Below are positions 1 through 8,707 of a DNA stretch of 64,000 nucleotides, piece after piece (position 1 is the stretch's first letter; every line of letters starts with the position of its first letter). Both the position numbers and the translations under genes were made by a program. The notes beneath the pieces are model-generated. The model made no database searches. It saw only the letters and a program-made list of their open reading frames with translations, and was not told the origin of the DNA. The stretch spans positions 30,713 through 94,712 of the forward strand of contig JABJHA010000016.1 in the NCBI GenBank assembly GCA_018662005.1, read 5' to 3'. The DNA comes from Rhodospirillaceae bacterium. GTDB taxonomy: Bacteria > Pseudomonadota > Alphaproteobacteria > Rhodospirillales > JABHCV01.

Positions 1-1
1 G

Positions 2-1102
2 CGGGTCCGCAAATCACCCTTCTTCGACTGTACCGTCGCCGACGGCGTCAGGCATTTTACCATTTATAACCAGATGTACATGCCGACGGGCTACAGTGAT
101 CCGCAAGCCGAATACCGGCGCTTGTTGGAAGGTGTTTCCATGTGGGATGTCGCCGCCGAGCGACAAGTGGAAATCAAGGGCAAGGACGCCGAACGTCTGG
201 CTCGTTACCTGACACCCCGTGATTTGAAAGACTGCCCCATCGGCAAGGGAAAGTATGTTCCGCTTTGTGATCATCAGGGTCGCCTGATTAATGATCCCGT
301 CCTGCTGCGTCTTGCCGATGACCGGTTCTGGTTATCGATTGCCGACAGTGATGTGTTGCTTTGGGTCAGGGCGGTTGCGGCGGAAGGAGATTTTGATGTC
401 ACGGTCAGCGAGCCTGATGTCAGTCCGCTTGCGATCCAGGGTCCAAAAGCGGAAGCGGTGGTCGTGGATCTGCTTGGTGATTGGGTTCGCGAGCTTAAAT
501 ACTTCTGGTTTCGTGAAGCCGAACTCGATGGCATTCCGCTGGTTGTTGCCCGCTCGGGCTGGTCCAAGCAGGGCGGTTTCGAGCTTTATCTGTGTGACGG
601 CTCCAAAGGGGAAGTGCTGTGGGAGCGGGTTAAGAAGGTTGGCGCTGCGCACGGCATCGGACCCGGCGCGCCAAACTATATTGAACGCGTCGAAAGCGGC
701 CTGTTGTCCTATGGTTCGGACAATCTGGCTGACAGCACGCCCTTTGAAGTGGGCCTGGATAAAATGATCGACCTGGAAAGAAGTGATGATTTTATTGGTA
801 AACAGGCGCTTGTTAAAGTAGCGGAACAAGGCCCGGCTAGGCGACTTGTTGGGATTACTTTCGACGGTGAGCCCGTCCTGTCAAATCAACATCCCTGGCC
901 TGTACGTATCGACGGACAAAGTGTTGGGGCAGTACGTGTCGTTTGCCACTCGCCACGACTTGCTCAAAACATCGGCCTGGCATTGCTCGACACGCCATAT
1001 ACAGAGATCGGAACAACCTTAGAGATAGAAGGCGAGGGGGCGACTTACCAGGGCACTGTCGTGCCTCAACCGCTGGTGCCGCCGGGAACGCCGTTGATTT
1101 AA
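2..1102 (+). CDS. DmdA-like DMSP demethylase / GcvT-family aminomethyltransferase (5' end outside window)
   Basis: Folate-dependent C1-transfer enzyme of the GcvT fold. The frame is open from base 2, so the start codon lies just upstream; 366 residues are visible, close to the full length of DmdA (about 370). The first visible residues (RKSPF) and the blocks ERQVEIKG, NDPV, ISIADSD-like, AIQGPK, ARSGWSKQGG and ERVESGLLSYG resemble, from memory, the dimethylsulfoniopropionate demethylase of Pelagibacter more than true GcvT, which has TGYTGE where this protein has SGWSKQGG. The C-terminal barrel follows (GKQAL to VPQP). DMSP demethylation to methylmercaptopropionate with tetrahydrofolate is the likely but unproven reaction, because many DmdA-like paralogues have unknown substrates. 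A two-subunit TPP enzyme lies downstream on the same strand. Confidence 0.75.
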   Translation, partial: RVRKSPFFDCTVADGVRHFTIYNQMYMPTGYSDPQAEYRRLLEGVSMWDVAAERQVEIKGKDAERLARYLTPRDLKDCPIGKGKYVPLCDHQGRLINDPVLLRLADDRFWLSIADSDVLLWVRAVAAEGDFDVTVSEPDVSPLAIQGPKAEAVVVDLLGDWVRELKYFWFREAELDGIPLVVARSGWSKQGGFELYLCDGSKGEVLWERVKKVGAAHGIGPGAPNYIERVESGLLSYGSDNLADSTPFEVGLDKMIDLERSDDFIGKQALVKVAEQGPARRLVGITFDGEPVLSNQHPWPVRIDGQSVGAVRVVCHSPRLAQNIGLALLDTPYTEIGTTLEIEGEGATYQGTVVPQPLVPPGTPLI

Positions 1103-1108
1103 GCTTGT

Positions 1109-1558
1109 CTATTCGACCAGGCTGATTTCCAGTTCTGCATTTCCACCTGCGGCGGTTTCCATGTTGTTGAGTTCTTCAATCAACCGGGCATCAATGACTT
1201 TGTCTGCAATGCAGCGGGTGGCCCTGATGCGTTGATTGATCAATTTAATAAAATCGGCGAGTTCTTCACCTTTGAGGATTTGACCACTGGATTTAATGAC
1301 AGCGGATTTGCCACGAAACATGACATCCCGCATGTGTTCCTCGTAGCTTTCCCATTTTTTGATATAGGGGTCCCAGTCGCCGTCGTGCTGACGATCAACG
1401 CTGGCGGTCAACTTCTCGGCAGTGTTGTCGGACCACCAGGAGACAGCAGGTATTTCAGGACATCTTTCTGCCTTGGCCTGGTTGGAAAAAAACACCATGG
1501 CGCCAAGAATGATAAAAAGAAACTGTCCCATTTGAATTGTTCTGGTAAAGCTGGGCAT
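1109..1558 (-). CDS. Secreted hypothetical protein
   Basis: This 149-residue protein is not recognised. The N-terminus looks like a Sec signal peptide: a basic start, a hydrophobic core around residues 11-23 and a likely cleavage after QAKA near residue 30. The mature part has two Cys residues (one just after the cleavage site, one in RATRC), which could form a periplasmic disulfide. GGAGAAAATC in front of the ATG gives a good ribosome site, so the start is well supported. It is convergent with the DmdA-like gene, 6 bases from its stop, and divergent from the TPP decarboxylase genes. No function can be assigned. Confidence 0.6.
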   Translation of the reverse strand: MPSFTRTIQMGQFLFIILGAMVFFSNQAKAERCPEIPAVSWWSDNTAEKLTASVDRQHDGDWDPYIKKWESYEEHMRDVMFRGKSAVIKSSGQILKGEELADFIKLINQRIRATRCIADKVIDARLIEELNNMETAAGGNAELEISLVE

Positions 1559-1697
1559 GATTTTCTCCGATCCAAATTCACTTGATGACGATCTGTATGC
1601 GAGAACTATCTCATGGCAATGTTGTGTCCATATTGCTTTGATGTGACTAGGATGTTGCTAAATGTGAATGGCAATTCGGGGGTGTGAGGATATCGGT

Positions 1698-2207
1698 ATG
1701 GATTGGTGGAAGCAGATTTTTGAAGCCTTTAAGGTCGCCGATATCAGGCAGGTCGCCTATGTGCCCGACGCCGGTCATGCCGCCCTTATCGATGCCTGTA
1801 CCGCTGATCAGGGCATACACGCCCTTGCAATGACAACGGAGGAAGAGGGTGTTTCGCTTCTTGCCGGGGCCTGGTTGGGCGGGGTGCGTGGCGCGCTTTT
1901 GATGCAATCCTCCGGCGTTGGCAATTGCATCAACATGTTTTCACTGGCCTCGACCTGTCGATTCCCGCTGCCGGTTTTTGTCACCATGCGCGGCCAATGG
2001 CAGGAGTTTAACCCCTGGCAACAGGCGATGGGTGAAAGTGCAGAACGTCATTTGCGGACGTCAGGTTTTCAATGCCAGACGGCGGCATCGGCGGACGATG
2101 TAGGCCCGATGACGACAGCGACACTTGATACGGCGTTCACGGATGACGGTATGGCGGCGTTGTTGCTTCATCAAAGCCTGATGCCCGTCAAAACGTTTGA
2201 TCAGTGA
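1698..2207 (+). CDS. TPP-dependent decarboxylase, alpha (PYR) subunit, ComD/phosphonopyruvate decarboxylase-like
   Basis: A 169-residue protein equal to the pyrimidine-binding half of a thiamine-diphosphate enzyme. TTEEEG (residues 46-51) carries the cofactor-activating Glu, and the segment around QSSGVGNCIN is typical of the family, with MRGQWQEFNPWQ further on. Single-domain subunits of this kind occur in sulfopyruvate decarboxylase (ComD/ComE) and related two-chain 2-oxoacid decarboxylases. The ATG is preceded by GAGGA at 7-nt spacing; an upstream in-frame start would add ten residues without a ribosome site. The matching beta subunit starts 8 nt after the stop. The true substrate (sulfopyruvate, phosphonopyruvate or another 2-oxoacid) cannot be read from the sequence. 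Confidence 0.8.
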   Translation: MDWWKQIFEAFKVADIRQVAYVPDAGHAALIDACTADQGIHALAMTTEEEGVSLLAGAWLGGVRGALLMQSSGVGNCINMFSLASTCRFPLPVFVTMRGQWQEFNPWQQAMGESAERHLRTSGFQCQTAASADDVGPMTTATLDTAFTDDGMAALLLHQSLMPVKTFDQ

Positions 2208-2215
2208 GGTCCGCA

Positions 2216-2815
2216 ATGATTGAAGATAAACGTTCTGACGCCTATCCCCTTCGACGCCGGGATGTTGTTAAGCGGTTGATCCATGCAGATGATGATCTGC
2301 TGGTTATCGCCGGTCTTGGTTCAACGGCCTGGGACATTACGTCGGCCGGTGATCGTGATTTGAATTTCCCGTTGTGGGGGGCGATGGGCGGGGCCATTTC
2401 AATGGGGCTTGGTCTGGCGCTGGCGCAACCCAGGCGACGGGTGCTGGTCATCACCGGCGACGGGGAAACCTTGATGGGACTGGGCAGTTTGGCCAGCGTT
2501 GCTTTGCAGGGGCCGCAGAACCTGTCGATTTGTACCTTTGATAACGAACGTTACGGGGAAACCGGAATGCAGCTGACCCATACATCGGCAAAGACCGACC
2601 TGGCCGGTGTGGCGAAGGCTTGCGGGATAGCAGTAACGGGGGAAGTACGAACGGAAGATGAGCTGGAGGCGGCATTGCCGGCTATTCTGGAAGCGCCAGG
2701 GCCTGTCTATCATGCCATCAAGGTACGGGCCGAAAAACTCGATTTTGTCCTGCCGCCCAATGACGGCGAACATCTGAAAGATCGCTTCCGTCTTGCCTTG
2801 CTAGGCGCTTGCTAG
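2216..2815 (+). CDS. TPP-dependent decarboxylase, beta (PP) subunit, ComE-like
   Basis: A 199-residue protein equal to the diphosphate-binding half of a thiamine-diphosphate enzyme. The cofactor motif is complete: GDGE at residues 81-84, then DNERYG at 109-114, about 27 residues on. WGAMGGAISMGLGLALA resembles the sulfopyruvate and phosphonopyruvate decarboxylases. It pairs with the upstream alpha subunit; together they make one full active site at the chain interface. GAGG lies 6 nt before the chosen ATG. A GTG 12 nt upstream overlaps the alpha stop and is an alternative start. The stop codon overlaps the convergent cytochrome gene by 4 nt. Confidence 0.82.
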   Translation: MIEDKRSDAYPLRRRDVVKRLIHADDDLLVIAGLGSTAWDITSAGDRDLNFPLWGAMGGAISMGLGLALAQPRRRVLVITGDGETLMGLGSLASVALQGPQNLSICTFDNERYGETGMQLTHTSAKTDLAGVAKACGIAVTGEVRTEDELEAALPAILEAPGPVYHAIKVRAEKLDFVLPPNDGEHLKDRFRLALLGAC

Positions 2816-3327
2816 TCCAGGCCGTAAAGACCCGGGAATTCTTCATACATACCGCGCTCTGCGTTCTTGTGACAGATGATGCAGTTTGAGCCGTTCATAT
2901 ACTTCACGTCCTTGGACATCAGTTTGTATTTCTTCGTGGTGTGATGGCGTGTCCAGTTGGGAGTTTCTGTAATCCGAATAGGATCGATGATGCCCTTTTT
3001 AGCCCACTGCTTCAGGGTCATCTTGACCGGCACCCGGTCTTTGGCATCCATGGCTTTGGACAACAGGTAGACTTTGATATGTTTGGCGCCTTTAGGGGGC
3101 AGGCTGGCGTCTTCGCCAAAATGGTTGGCGAGGTCGTCCATGATTTTTGTCCAACCGCCAATTGTCAGCCTGTTCGGCGGGAAGACCATGTGACAGTCGC
3201 CGCATTCCTTGCGGGTGATATCATCCTGAACGGTGAGTGGAAAATCCGAAACCTCTGCGGCCGGTGCTGGCGCAACACCCATAATAAACAAACCTGCCAC
3301 CAGGATAATGGCAATTTTACTGAACAT
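2812..3327 (-). CDS. Diheme cytochrome c (DHC family)
   Basis: A 171-residue periplasmic cytochrome. A signal peptide ends near APAAEV (residues 22-26). Two c-type heme motifs are present: CGDCH at residues 42-46 and CIICH at 149-153. The segment around ECGDCHMVFPP, followed by HFGEDASL, is characteristic of the dihaem cytochrome c family (PF09626), known as a small electron carrier, often encoded with cytochrome b561-type partners. No such partner is seen here. hemN lies directly upstream on the same strand, 76 bases away, so they may share a transcript. Electron donor and acceptor are unknown. Confidence 0.85.
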   Translation of the reverse strand: MFSKIAIILVAGLFIMGVAPAPAAEVSDFPLTVQDDITRKECGDCHMVFPPNRLTIGGWTKIMDDLANHFGEDASLPPKGAKHIKVYLLSKAMDAKDRVPVKMTLKQWAKKGIIDPIRITETPNWTRHHTTKKYKLMSKDVKYMNGSNCIICHKNAERGMYEEFPGLYGLD

Positions 3328-3403
3328 TGAACTCTCTCCCGACCCTGTCCGTTAACATTTCACACACTGTAACAGTGAAGAAATGAATGGAGCCTGAACG
3401 GGT

Positions 3404-4753
3404 TTAAACGGCTCGCGAGTGACGGCCCTTGCCGCTGTCAAGATAAGCATCAAAGACGGCGGCGACCAGCCGGACGAAGGGACGACCGGTTTCTGTTACG
3501 GTGATGGTGTTGCCATTTATGGTGATGATGGCGTCATCGGCCAAGGAGGCCAGCTTTTCCATTTCCGGCACGAAAGTCGCTTTCGAGGTGGCGAATTTTT
3601 CGCAAACCTCATCCAGATCAACCGTAAGATCGCACATGATGCGTTCGATAATATGGCCACGCAGGCGATCATCATCGCTTAAGGCGATGCCGCGGGCGAT
3701 CGGTAAAATACCGGCAGCGATGTTTTCCCGGTACTGCTTCAGCGGTGACAGATTTTGAATGTAACCTTGTGATAATTGGCCAATGGCCGAAGCGCCGAAG
3801 CCGATCATCGCCGGGGCCAGATCGGCGGTATAGCCCTGGAAATTACGTTGCAGGACACCATCATCAAGGGCAACGGACATCTCGTCATCGGGAAGCGCGA
3901 AGTGATCAAGGCCAACGGCCACGTATCCGGCTTCGATAAACTTTTTAGACGATGCTTCAAACTGCTGCCAGCGTTCATCGGCATCTGGCAGGTCGTCTTC
4001 ATTAATAAGTTTTTGGTGGGATTTCATCCACGGCACATGAGCGTAGCCGAACAGGGCGACCCGGGCCGGTTTCAGGCCAATGGTCAATTCCGCCTCGCGG
4101 ATAACCATTTCGGTGGTTTGCATGGGCAGGCCGTACATCAGGTCCATATTGACGTGGTCGATGCCGTACTGGCGCAACCAGCCAATGACCTGGGCTGTCA
4201 TTTCGTAAGGTTGGATGCGGTTGATGGCTTTCTGGATATCGGCATCGAAACTTTGCACACCGATGCTCGCCCGGTTGACCCCGGCATCCTGCAGGGCGCG
4301 AATGTAGTCTTCACTGGCAGTGCGCGGGTCAAGTTCCACAGCGATGGCGGCGTCCGGCGTGACATCGAAACGGACACGTAAATGATCAATAATGCGTTTC
4401 CAATCCTCGCCCTTAAGCATGGTCGGGCTGCCACCACCCCAATGCAGGTTGCTCGCCTTGAATCGTCCGGGCAGGTTTTTTGCGACCAGATCAATTTCAT
4501 CGAGAAGCACGGCGACGTAATCGGCTACCGGATCGTAACGTTTGACGATTTTGGTATAGCAACCGCAGAACGAACACATCTCGTCACAGAACGGAATATG
4601 AAAATACAGCGACAGGGGCGTTGCCGGGTCAAGCGCTGCCAACCACTGGCCGTAGAGCTCGCCTGTGACGCTTTCACTAAAGTGCGGGGCCGTCGGGTAA
4701 CTGGTGTAACGGGGCACCATCAGGTCATATTTTTTTGAAAGATCGGTTACCAT
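3404..4753 (-). CDS. hemN: Oxygen-independent coproporphyrinogen III oxidase
   Basis: Radical-SAM enzyme that decarboxylates coproporphyrinogen III to protoporphyrinogen IX without oxygen, in heme biosynthesis. From the chosen ATG it has 449 residues. C56, C60 and C63 form the [4Fe-4S]/SAM motif, followed by C65 as in true HemN. PRYTSYPTAPHF (residues 14-25) is the family N-terminal signature, and GGGSPT and GVQSF also fit. The ATG is chosen because the protein then begins like E. coli HemN; a TTG 39 nt upstream overlaps the preceding gene. AAGGAA is about 17 nt from the ATG, so the initiation site is slightly uncertain. The diheme cytochrome follows downstream. Confidence 0.93.
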   Translation of the reverse strand: MVTDLSKKYDLMVPRYTSYPTAPHFSESVTGELYGQWLAALDPATPLSLYFHIPFCDEMCSFCGCYTKIVKRYDPVADYVAVLLDEIDLVAKNLPGRFKASNLHWGGGSPTMLKGEDWKRIIDHLRVRFDVTPDAAIAVELDPRTASEDYIRALQDAGVNRASIGVQSFDADIQKAINRIQPYEMTAQVIGWLRQYGIDHVNMDLMYGLPMQTTEMVIREAELTIGLKPARVALFGYAHVPWMKSHQKLINEDDLPDADERWQQFEASSKKFIEAGYVAVGLDHFALPDDEMSVALDDGVLQRNFQGYTADLAPAMIGFGASAIGQLSQGYIQNLSPLKQYRENIAAGILPIARGIALSDDDRLRGHIIERIMCDLTVDLDEVCEKFATSKATFVPEMEKLASLADDAIITINGNTITVTETGRPFVRLVAAVFDAYLDSGKGRHSRAV

Positions 4754-4775
4754 GGTAATGATTATAAACTGTTCC

Positions 4776-5585
4776 TTACAAAGGATCGACAACGAAGGGG
4801 TTGGGATCGCCGTATGGCCCGATCTGGCTGCAATGATAGATCATACCGTGATCTTCATTCCACAACACAATAGGGCAGGCGGCGGGCTCCAGCATAAAGC
4901 TTGATGTGGCCCCCGGGGTTAAATCCATGGTCATCTGGAAAACCAGTGATGGCGCTACACAGGCAATCGTGCCGCCCCAGGCGACAGAGATCGGTCGGTG
5001 CATGTGGCCGCATACAATGCCAGTGATTTGCGGGTGTCGCTTGACGATGTCTTCCAGCTTGTCGGCGCCCACGAAAGGCCGTTTATCCATGAAGCCAATG
5101 CCACTGACGAAAGGCGGGTGATGCATGAAAATCAGGGTCGGGCGAGCGGGTTCGGCGGACAGCGTCTGATCAAGCCAGCCAAGGCGTTCAGCGCACATTT
5201 CGCCGCCGTCATGATCGTCGCGTTTTGTGTCCAGGCCGACCAGCCGTAACGGATAGTCTTCCAGGGCGTAGTGAAGAAATTTATCGCTCTGGCCAAGGTA
5301 ACCCTGATCTGTGAAATGATGGCGCATCATGTCGCGGTCATCGTGGTTTCCGGGAATGATGTAGACCGGCATTTCAAGCCTGTCGAATTCGCGGCGCATG
5401 ACCCGGTAGTCCTGCTCGTGGGCCTTGTTGACCAGATCACCCGTCGCCAGAACCAGATCGGGTCGGGGGGACAGTTTGTTCAGGTGTTCGATGGCCGCGT
5501 TCAGGGCGGCCATGGTGTCGACCTTGCCTTTAAGCAAGCGGCCGTCTGTGCGCAGGTGAAGGTCTGAAATCTGGGCGATAATCAT
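4776..5585 (-). CDS. Class III cyclic-nucleotide phosphodiesterase / metallophosphoesterase (CpdA/GpdQ-like)
   Basis: A 269-residue calcineurin-like phosphoesterase. The dinuclear metal motifs appear in order: D8-L-H10, GDLVN, GNHDD, a FMHHPP segment and CGHMHRP. This set matches CpdA, Rv0805 and GpdQ-type enzymes that hydrolyse cAMP or glycerophosphodiesters; the exact substrate is open. The ATG giving MIIAQISDLH is chosen because the family starts there; the frame stays open upstream but the extension is not family-like. The gene is divergent from hyi, with about 90 bases between, and its stop lies 22 bases before the chosen hemN start. Confidence 0.82.
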   Translation of the reverse strand: MIIAQISDLHLRTDGRLLKGKVDTMAALNAAIEHLNKLSPRPDLVLATGDLVNKAHEQDYRVMRREFDRLEMPVYIIPGNHDDRDMMRHHFTDQGYLGQSDKFLHYALEDYPLRLVGLDTKRDDHDGGEMCAERLGWLDQTLSAEPARPTLIFMHHPPFVSGIGFMDKRPFVGADKLEDIVKRHPQITGIVCGHMHRPISVAWGGTIACVAPSLVFQMTMDLTPGATSSFMLEPAACPIVLWNEDHGMIYHCSQIGPYGDPNPFVVDPL

Positions 5586-5673
5586 GGTTGGATCAGTCAA
5601 TATTGATGAGGCATTAATCGTGCAACTTGATATAACCTCTGCCACTATCGAATTGAAGAGGAAACACCCAAAG

Positions 5674-6435
5674 GTGCCAAAATTTGCCGCCAACTTAAGC
5701 TGGTTATTCACGGAAGTTGACTTTCTTGACCGCTTTGCCGCCGCCGCTGAAGCTGGATTCAAAGGTGTCGAATTCTTGTTTCCTTATGATTTCAGGGCCT
5801 CAGAAATCTCCGCCCGGCTTAAAGAGTATAACCTTGAAGTCGTGCTGATAAATGCCCCGCCCGGTGACTGGACGGCTGGCGAGCGGGGACTTGGCTGTGT
5901 TTCTGGTCGGCAGAACGATTTTCAGGAATCCATCAGGCTGGCCATTGACTACGCTTCCGCCATCAAGTGTCCGAACATTCATATTATGGCTGGTATCGGC
6001 ACTGCTGATGCAAGGGATGTATTCGTTGAGAACTTGCATTTTGCCGCCACCGAATGTGCCTCTGCCGGTAAGCGGGGACTGATTGAACCGATCAACGATA
6101 AGGATATGCCGGGTTATTTTCTAACCCGCCCGGATCAGGCCATGGACATTCTCGACACCGTTTCCAGTTCTGCCCTGGGCTTGCAACTCGACCTCTATCA
6201 CGCGGCCTGCATGGGATTTAATCCTAATAAAGTGATAGAGGATTGCAAAAAATCAATCGCTCATATTCAGATCGCCGGGGTTCCCGAACGCTGTGAGCCC
6301 GATGGGAGTGATGTTGATTTTCCGGCCTTGTTTGAGCGGATTGACGCCATTGCTTATGATGGTTGGGTTGGCTGTGAATATCGCCCCAGAAAGACGACCA
6401 TTGACGGATTGGGCTGGGCTTTTGAATATTTATAA
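5674..6435 (+). CDS. hyi: Hydroxypyruvate isomerase
   Basis: Interconverts hydroxypyruvate and tartronate semialdehyde in glyoxylate/glycerate metabolism; TIM-barrel AP-endonuclease-2 superfamily. The 253-residue form from a GTG codon starts VPKFAANLSWLF, as hydroxypyruvate isomerases do. AGAGGA lies 11 nt before the GTG. An in-frame ATG 90 nt upstream would add 30 residues without family similarity. GVEFLFPYD, NAPPGDW, LIEPIND and GCEYRPR carry the expected barrel and metal-binding residues, including two Glu that act as base and metal ligand in relatives. No glyoxylate carboligase or tartronate semialdehyde reductase gene is visible nearby. Confidence 0.87.
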   Translation: MPKFAANLSWLFTEVDFLDRFAAAAEAGFKGVEFLFPYDFRASEISARLKEYNLEVVLINAPPGDWTAGERGLGCVSGRQNDFQESIRLAIDYASAIKCPNIHIMAGIGTADARDVFVENLHFAATECASAGKRGLIEPINDKDMPGYFLTRPDQAMDILDTVSSSALGLQLDLYHAACMGFNPNKVIEDCKKSIAHIQIAGVPERCEPDGSDVDFPALFERIDAIAYDGWVGCEYRPRKTTIDGLGWAFEYL

Positions 6436-6481
6436 GTTATTCAGTAATCACTGAAGGTTTAGGAAAGAAAAAGTATTAAGA

Positions 6482-6748
6482 ATGGCTGAAATCCTGCACC
6501 AACAAAGACTGATCCTGGAATTGCTTGTCATGTCAGGCAATATTGCAGTTTCTGATGTAGATGACGGCACTCTTCTATATGCAACCATGAAGGAATGCGA
6601 GAAATCCGGATGGCTGACCCTGAAGCATTTTGGTGCCGGATTTGACCAGGCCGTGATCACCCAGCAAGGCCGATTGAAAATTCAAAACCGGCGCGCCGTC
6701 AGGTCCGGAGAACACGCTAACGAAAAACGCCGGCCCATCGACAGCTAA
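6482..6748 (+). CDS. Small hypothetical protein, possibly winged-helix
   Basis: An 88-residue protein that is not recognised. The order helix-rich start (LHQQRLILELLVM), short acidic stretch, ATMKECEKSGWL, then an Ile/Thr-rich strand and a basic tail resembles a small winged-helix DNA-binding fold, but this is only a fold guess. AGGAAAG lies about 14 nt before the ATG. It follows hyi by 46 bases on the same strand, and its stop overlaps the convergent flavoprotein gene by 4 nt, which supports its being a real reading frame. Confidence 0.5.
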   Translation: MAEILHQQRLILELLVMSGNIAVSDVDDGTLLYATMKECEKSGWLTLKHFGAGFDQAVITQQGRLKIQNRRAVRSGEHANEKRRPIDS

Positions 6749-8682
6749 TCGTCTTCAAGCAACTCATTGACGGCCCGCAAGCCCTGCATGACGCCTACGT
6801 CGAGCCAGGAATTTGCTCCGGAATCCGAATTGGCAATGGTTATCAGGCCGAAGGGTTCACGCGCTTTGATGTGTGGTCCATCATCGAAGGACATGCCTTT
6901 ATCGAACAAATTAAAGTAGGTGTAGCTGTAACCGTGGGACCAGCGGTTCAGTGTGATGGCTTCAATATCGCGCTTTGACTGGAAGCCATATGGACCGAAC
7001 ATACCATCAAGCTGGGCGTTCACCTCTGCCTCGAAATCAGCGAATTCCAGGGAAATAATTTCACTGCGCCCCTCCCTAAACTGGTCGCGCGGTTCCATGC
7101 CCCGCTCTTCAGGCACAGGAACCCTGATCAGGGTGACCGGCATCGGATCATTTGGGTCTTCGGTTGCGCTGTAGCCACCCATGTTGATCGGGTATTCGGT
7201 TTGCAGCAGGTGATAATAGCTGGTCGGGCAATATGCGGCACCAATGCCGGATTTCTTGATTGCCTGCCAGTTCTTGATCATCACATTGGCGAAGACATAA
7301 GGGATTTTGACGTTTGATGCCAAAGCCTCTTTCTGATCTTCAGGTAATTCCGGAATAAGATGTGGAATAATCATATTCCAGCACGCCATCACCACACCCT
7401 TGGCCTTGACGCGGTAGGCTTTGCCGTCGCGGATATAGGTTACGCTGACAGTGTCGGCATCATCAACCGGGCCATCGTGCTTTGCCGAGATGACAGTGCT
7501 GTTTAGACGAATGCGGGTTTCATTTTCCGGGTCGTCAAGCGCTTCGTAATCAAATTTTGCCAACACAACAGAATCAGCACCTTCGCCGGGCGCGACATCG
7601 GGGATCATGGCGCGCACAATGGTACGGCAGAAGCCGGCGTTGCCATCGGGAAAATGATGCACGTATCCGGCGTCTTCCGGGTCCGGTTTTTTCGTCATTC
7701 TGTAGAAACGACCAAGTTTGATGGTGCCCGGAAGTTCCGCTTCAATGCCTTCGCTCAAAGACAGGGTTTCTGCGCCAACGCCATTTTCGTCGGTTGGCAG
7801 TTTGCGAATGAAGTCAAATGTCGCCTGTTCCTTGATGTACCAGTATTTTTGCAGGAATTTTTCATAAGGGTAGCGATCAAAATTGAAATCGAGTTCATCA
7901 ATTTTATTAATGATCTTTCTGGCGCCATCTTCTTCGTAAAGTTTGGTTAGTTCTTTCCTGGCTTTTTCCGGCATTGGCGCTTTGGCAAACAGGGCCTCGT
8001 AGTCTTTGGGACCTTCTTCAAGCCCCGGCATGACCGGGGCCATGCCGCCAAGATCGGCGGGGATCACATGATCCTTTCCCCAGGTTTTGGCATCCATGAA
8101 AACCGCGCCGCCAAGGCCGTGACGCTCAAACCAGTCATAGTCATAATGCTCGTTCTCGAATTTCTCCAGGTCAATGCCCAGATCTTCAAGAAGATCCCAC
8201 ATTTCATCGGGCCAGTTATCGATGTTGTCAAACCCCTGGGATCCCCCATAGGTCATCCGCATCTGGCCGCCACTTTCAAATTCGTTGCGTTTGGCATGGC
8301 CGCCGAAATCATCATGGTTATCGAGGATCAGGACTTTTTCTTCCCAGTCATGGGCGTCCTGAAAGAAGTAAGCCGCCGCTAGCCCGCTGGCGCCACCACC
8401 GACCACAACAAGATCGTATTCCTCGCCGGTTTCGGTAATCTCTCCCCAATCTTCACGGCCTTCACGGGCGAACTCGTGGGCACGTTCGTATGAGCCGGGA
8501 TGACTGCCCCGCATACCGGTCCAGGCAGGTGGGTAATAGGGTGCGTCTGCACCGGGCCAGAGCGCTTCGGCTTCCCTCGCATGGGCTGTGCCGAACAGAT
8601 AGCGTTCACCGATAAGAGCCGTCCCTGCGCCAATCAATGTGCCGTTGAGAAAATCACGTCTGGTAATGCGGTTATTGGGCAT
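6745..8682 (-). CDS. Tat-exported FAD-dependent oxidoreductase, spermidine dehydrogenase-like
   Basis: A 645-residue flavoprotein. The N-terminus has a twin-arginine signal (TRRDFLNG) with a hydrophobic segment and a likely cleavage after AHA, so it should fold with FAD in the cytoplasm and be exported. VVVGGGASGLAAAY near residue 90 is the dinucleotide-binding motif, followed by LDNHDDFGGHAKRNEF, a signature shared with Pseudomonas spermidine dehydrogenase. The C-terminus (ANSDSGANSWLDVGVMQGL) closes the FAD site. AAGGG sits 9 nt before the ATG at 8682; another ATG 9 nt upstream touches the AAGGG and is unlikely. It lies 25 bases after an FAH-family gene, probably in one operon. The amine substrate is not certain. 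Confidence 0.8.
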   Translation of the reverse strand: MPNNRITRRDFLNGTLIGAGTALIGERYLFGTAHAREAEALWPGADAPYYPPAWTGMRGSHPGSYERAHEFAREGREDWGEITETGEEYDLVVVGGGASGLAAAYFFQDAHDWEEKVLILDNHDDFGGHAKRNEFESGGQMRMTYGGSQGFDNIDNWPDEMWDLLEDLGIDLEKFENEHYDYDWFERHGLGGAVFMDAKTWGKDHVIPADLGGMAPVMPGLEEGPKDYEALFAKAPMPEKARKELTKLYEEDGARKIINKIDELDFNFDRYPYEKFLQKYWYIKEQATFDFIRKLPTDENGVGAETLSLSEGIEAELPGTIKLGRFYRMTKKPDPEDAGYVHHFPDGNAGFCRTIVRAMIPDVAPGEGADSVVLAKFDYEALDDPENETRIRLNSTVISAKHDGPVDDADTVSVTYIRDGKAYRVKAKGVVMACWNMIIPHLIPELPEDQKEALASNVKIPYVFANVMIKNWQAIKKSGIGAAYCPTSYYHLLQTEYPINMGGYSATEDPNDPMPVTLIRVPVPEERGMEPRDQFREGRSEIISLEFADFEAEVNAQLDGMFGPYGFQSKRDIEAITLNRWSHGYSYTYFNLFDKGMSFDDGPHIKAREPFGLITIANSDSGANSWLDVGVMQGLRAVNELLEDD

Positions 8683-8707
8683 GGGGGTCATCCCTTGAAA
8701 AGATTGT

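Noticed and set aside
3342..3403. CACTG-TAA-CAGTG inverted repeat between hemN and the cytochrome gene as an operator
   Set aside because: Five-base arms are too short to be convincing and match no known consensus such as FNR.
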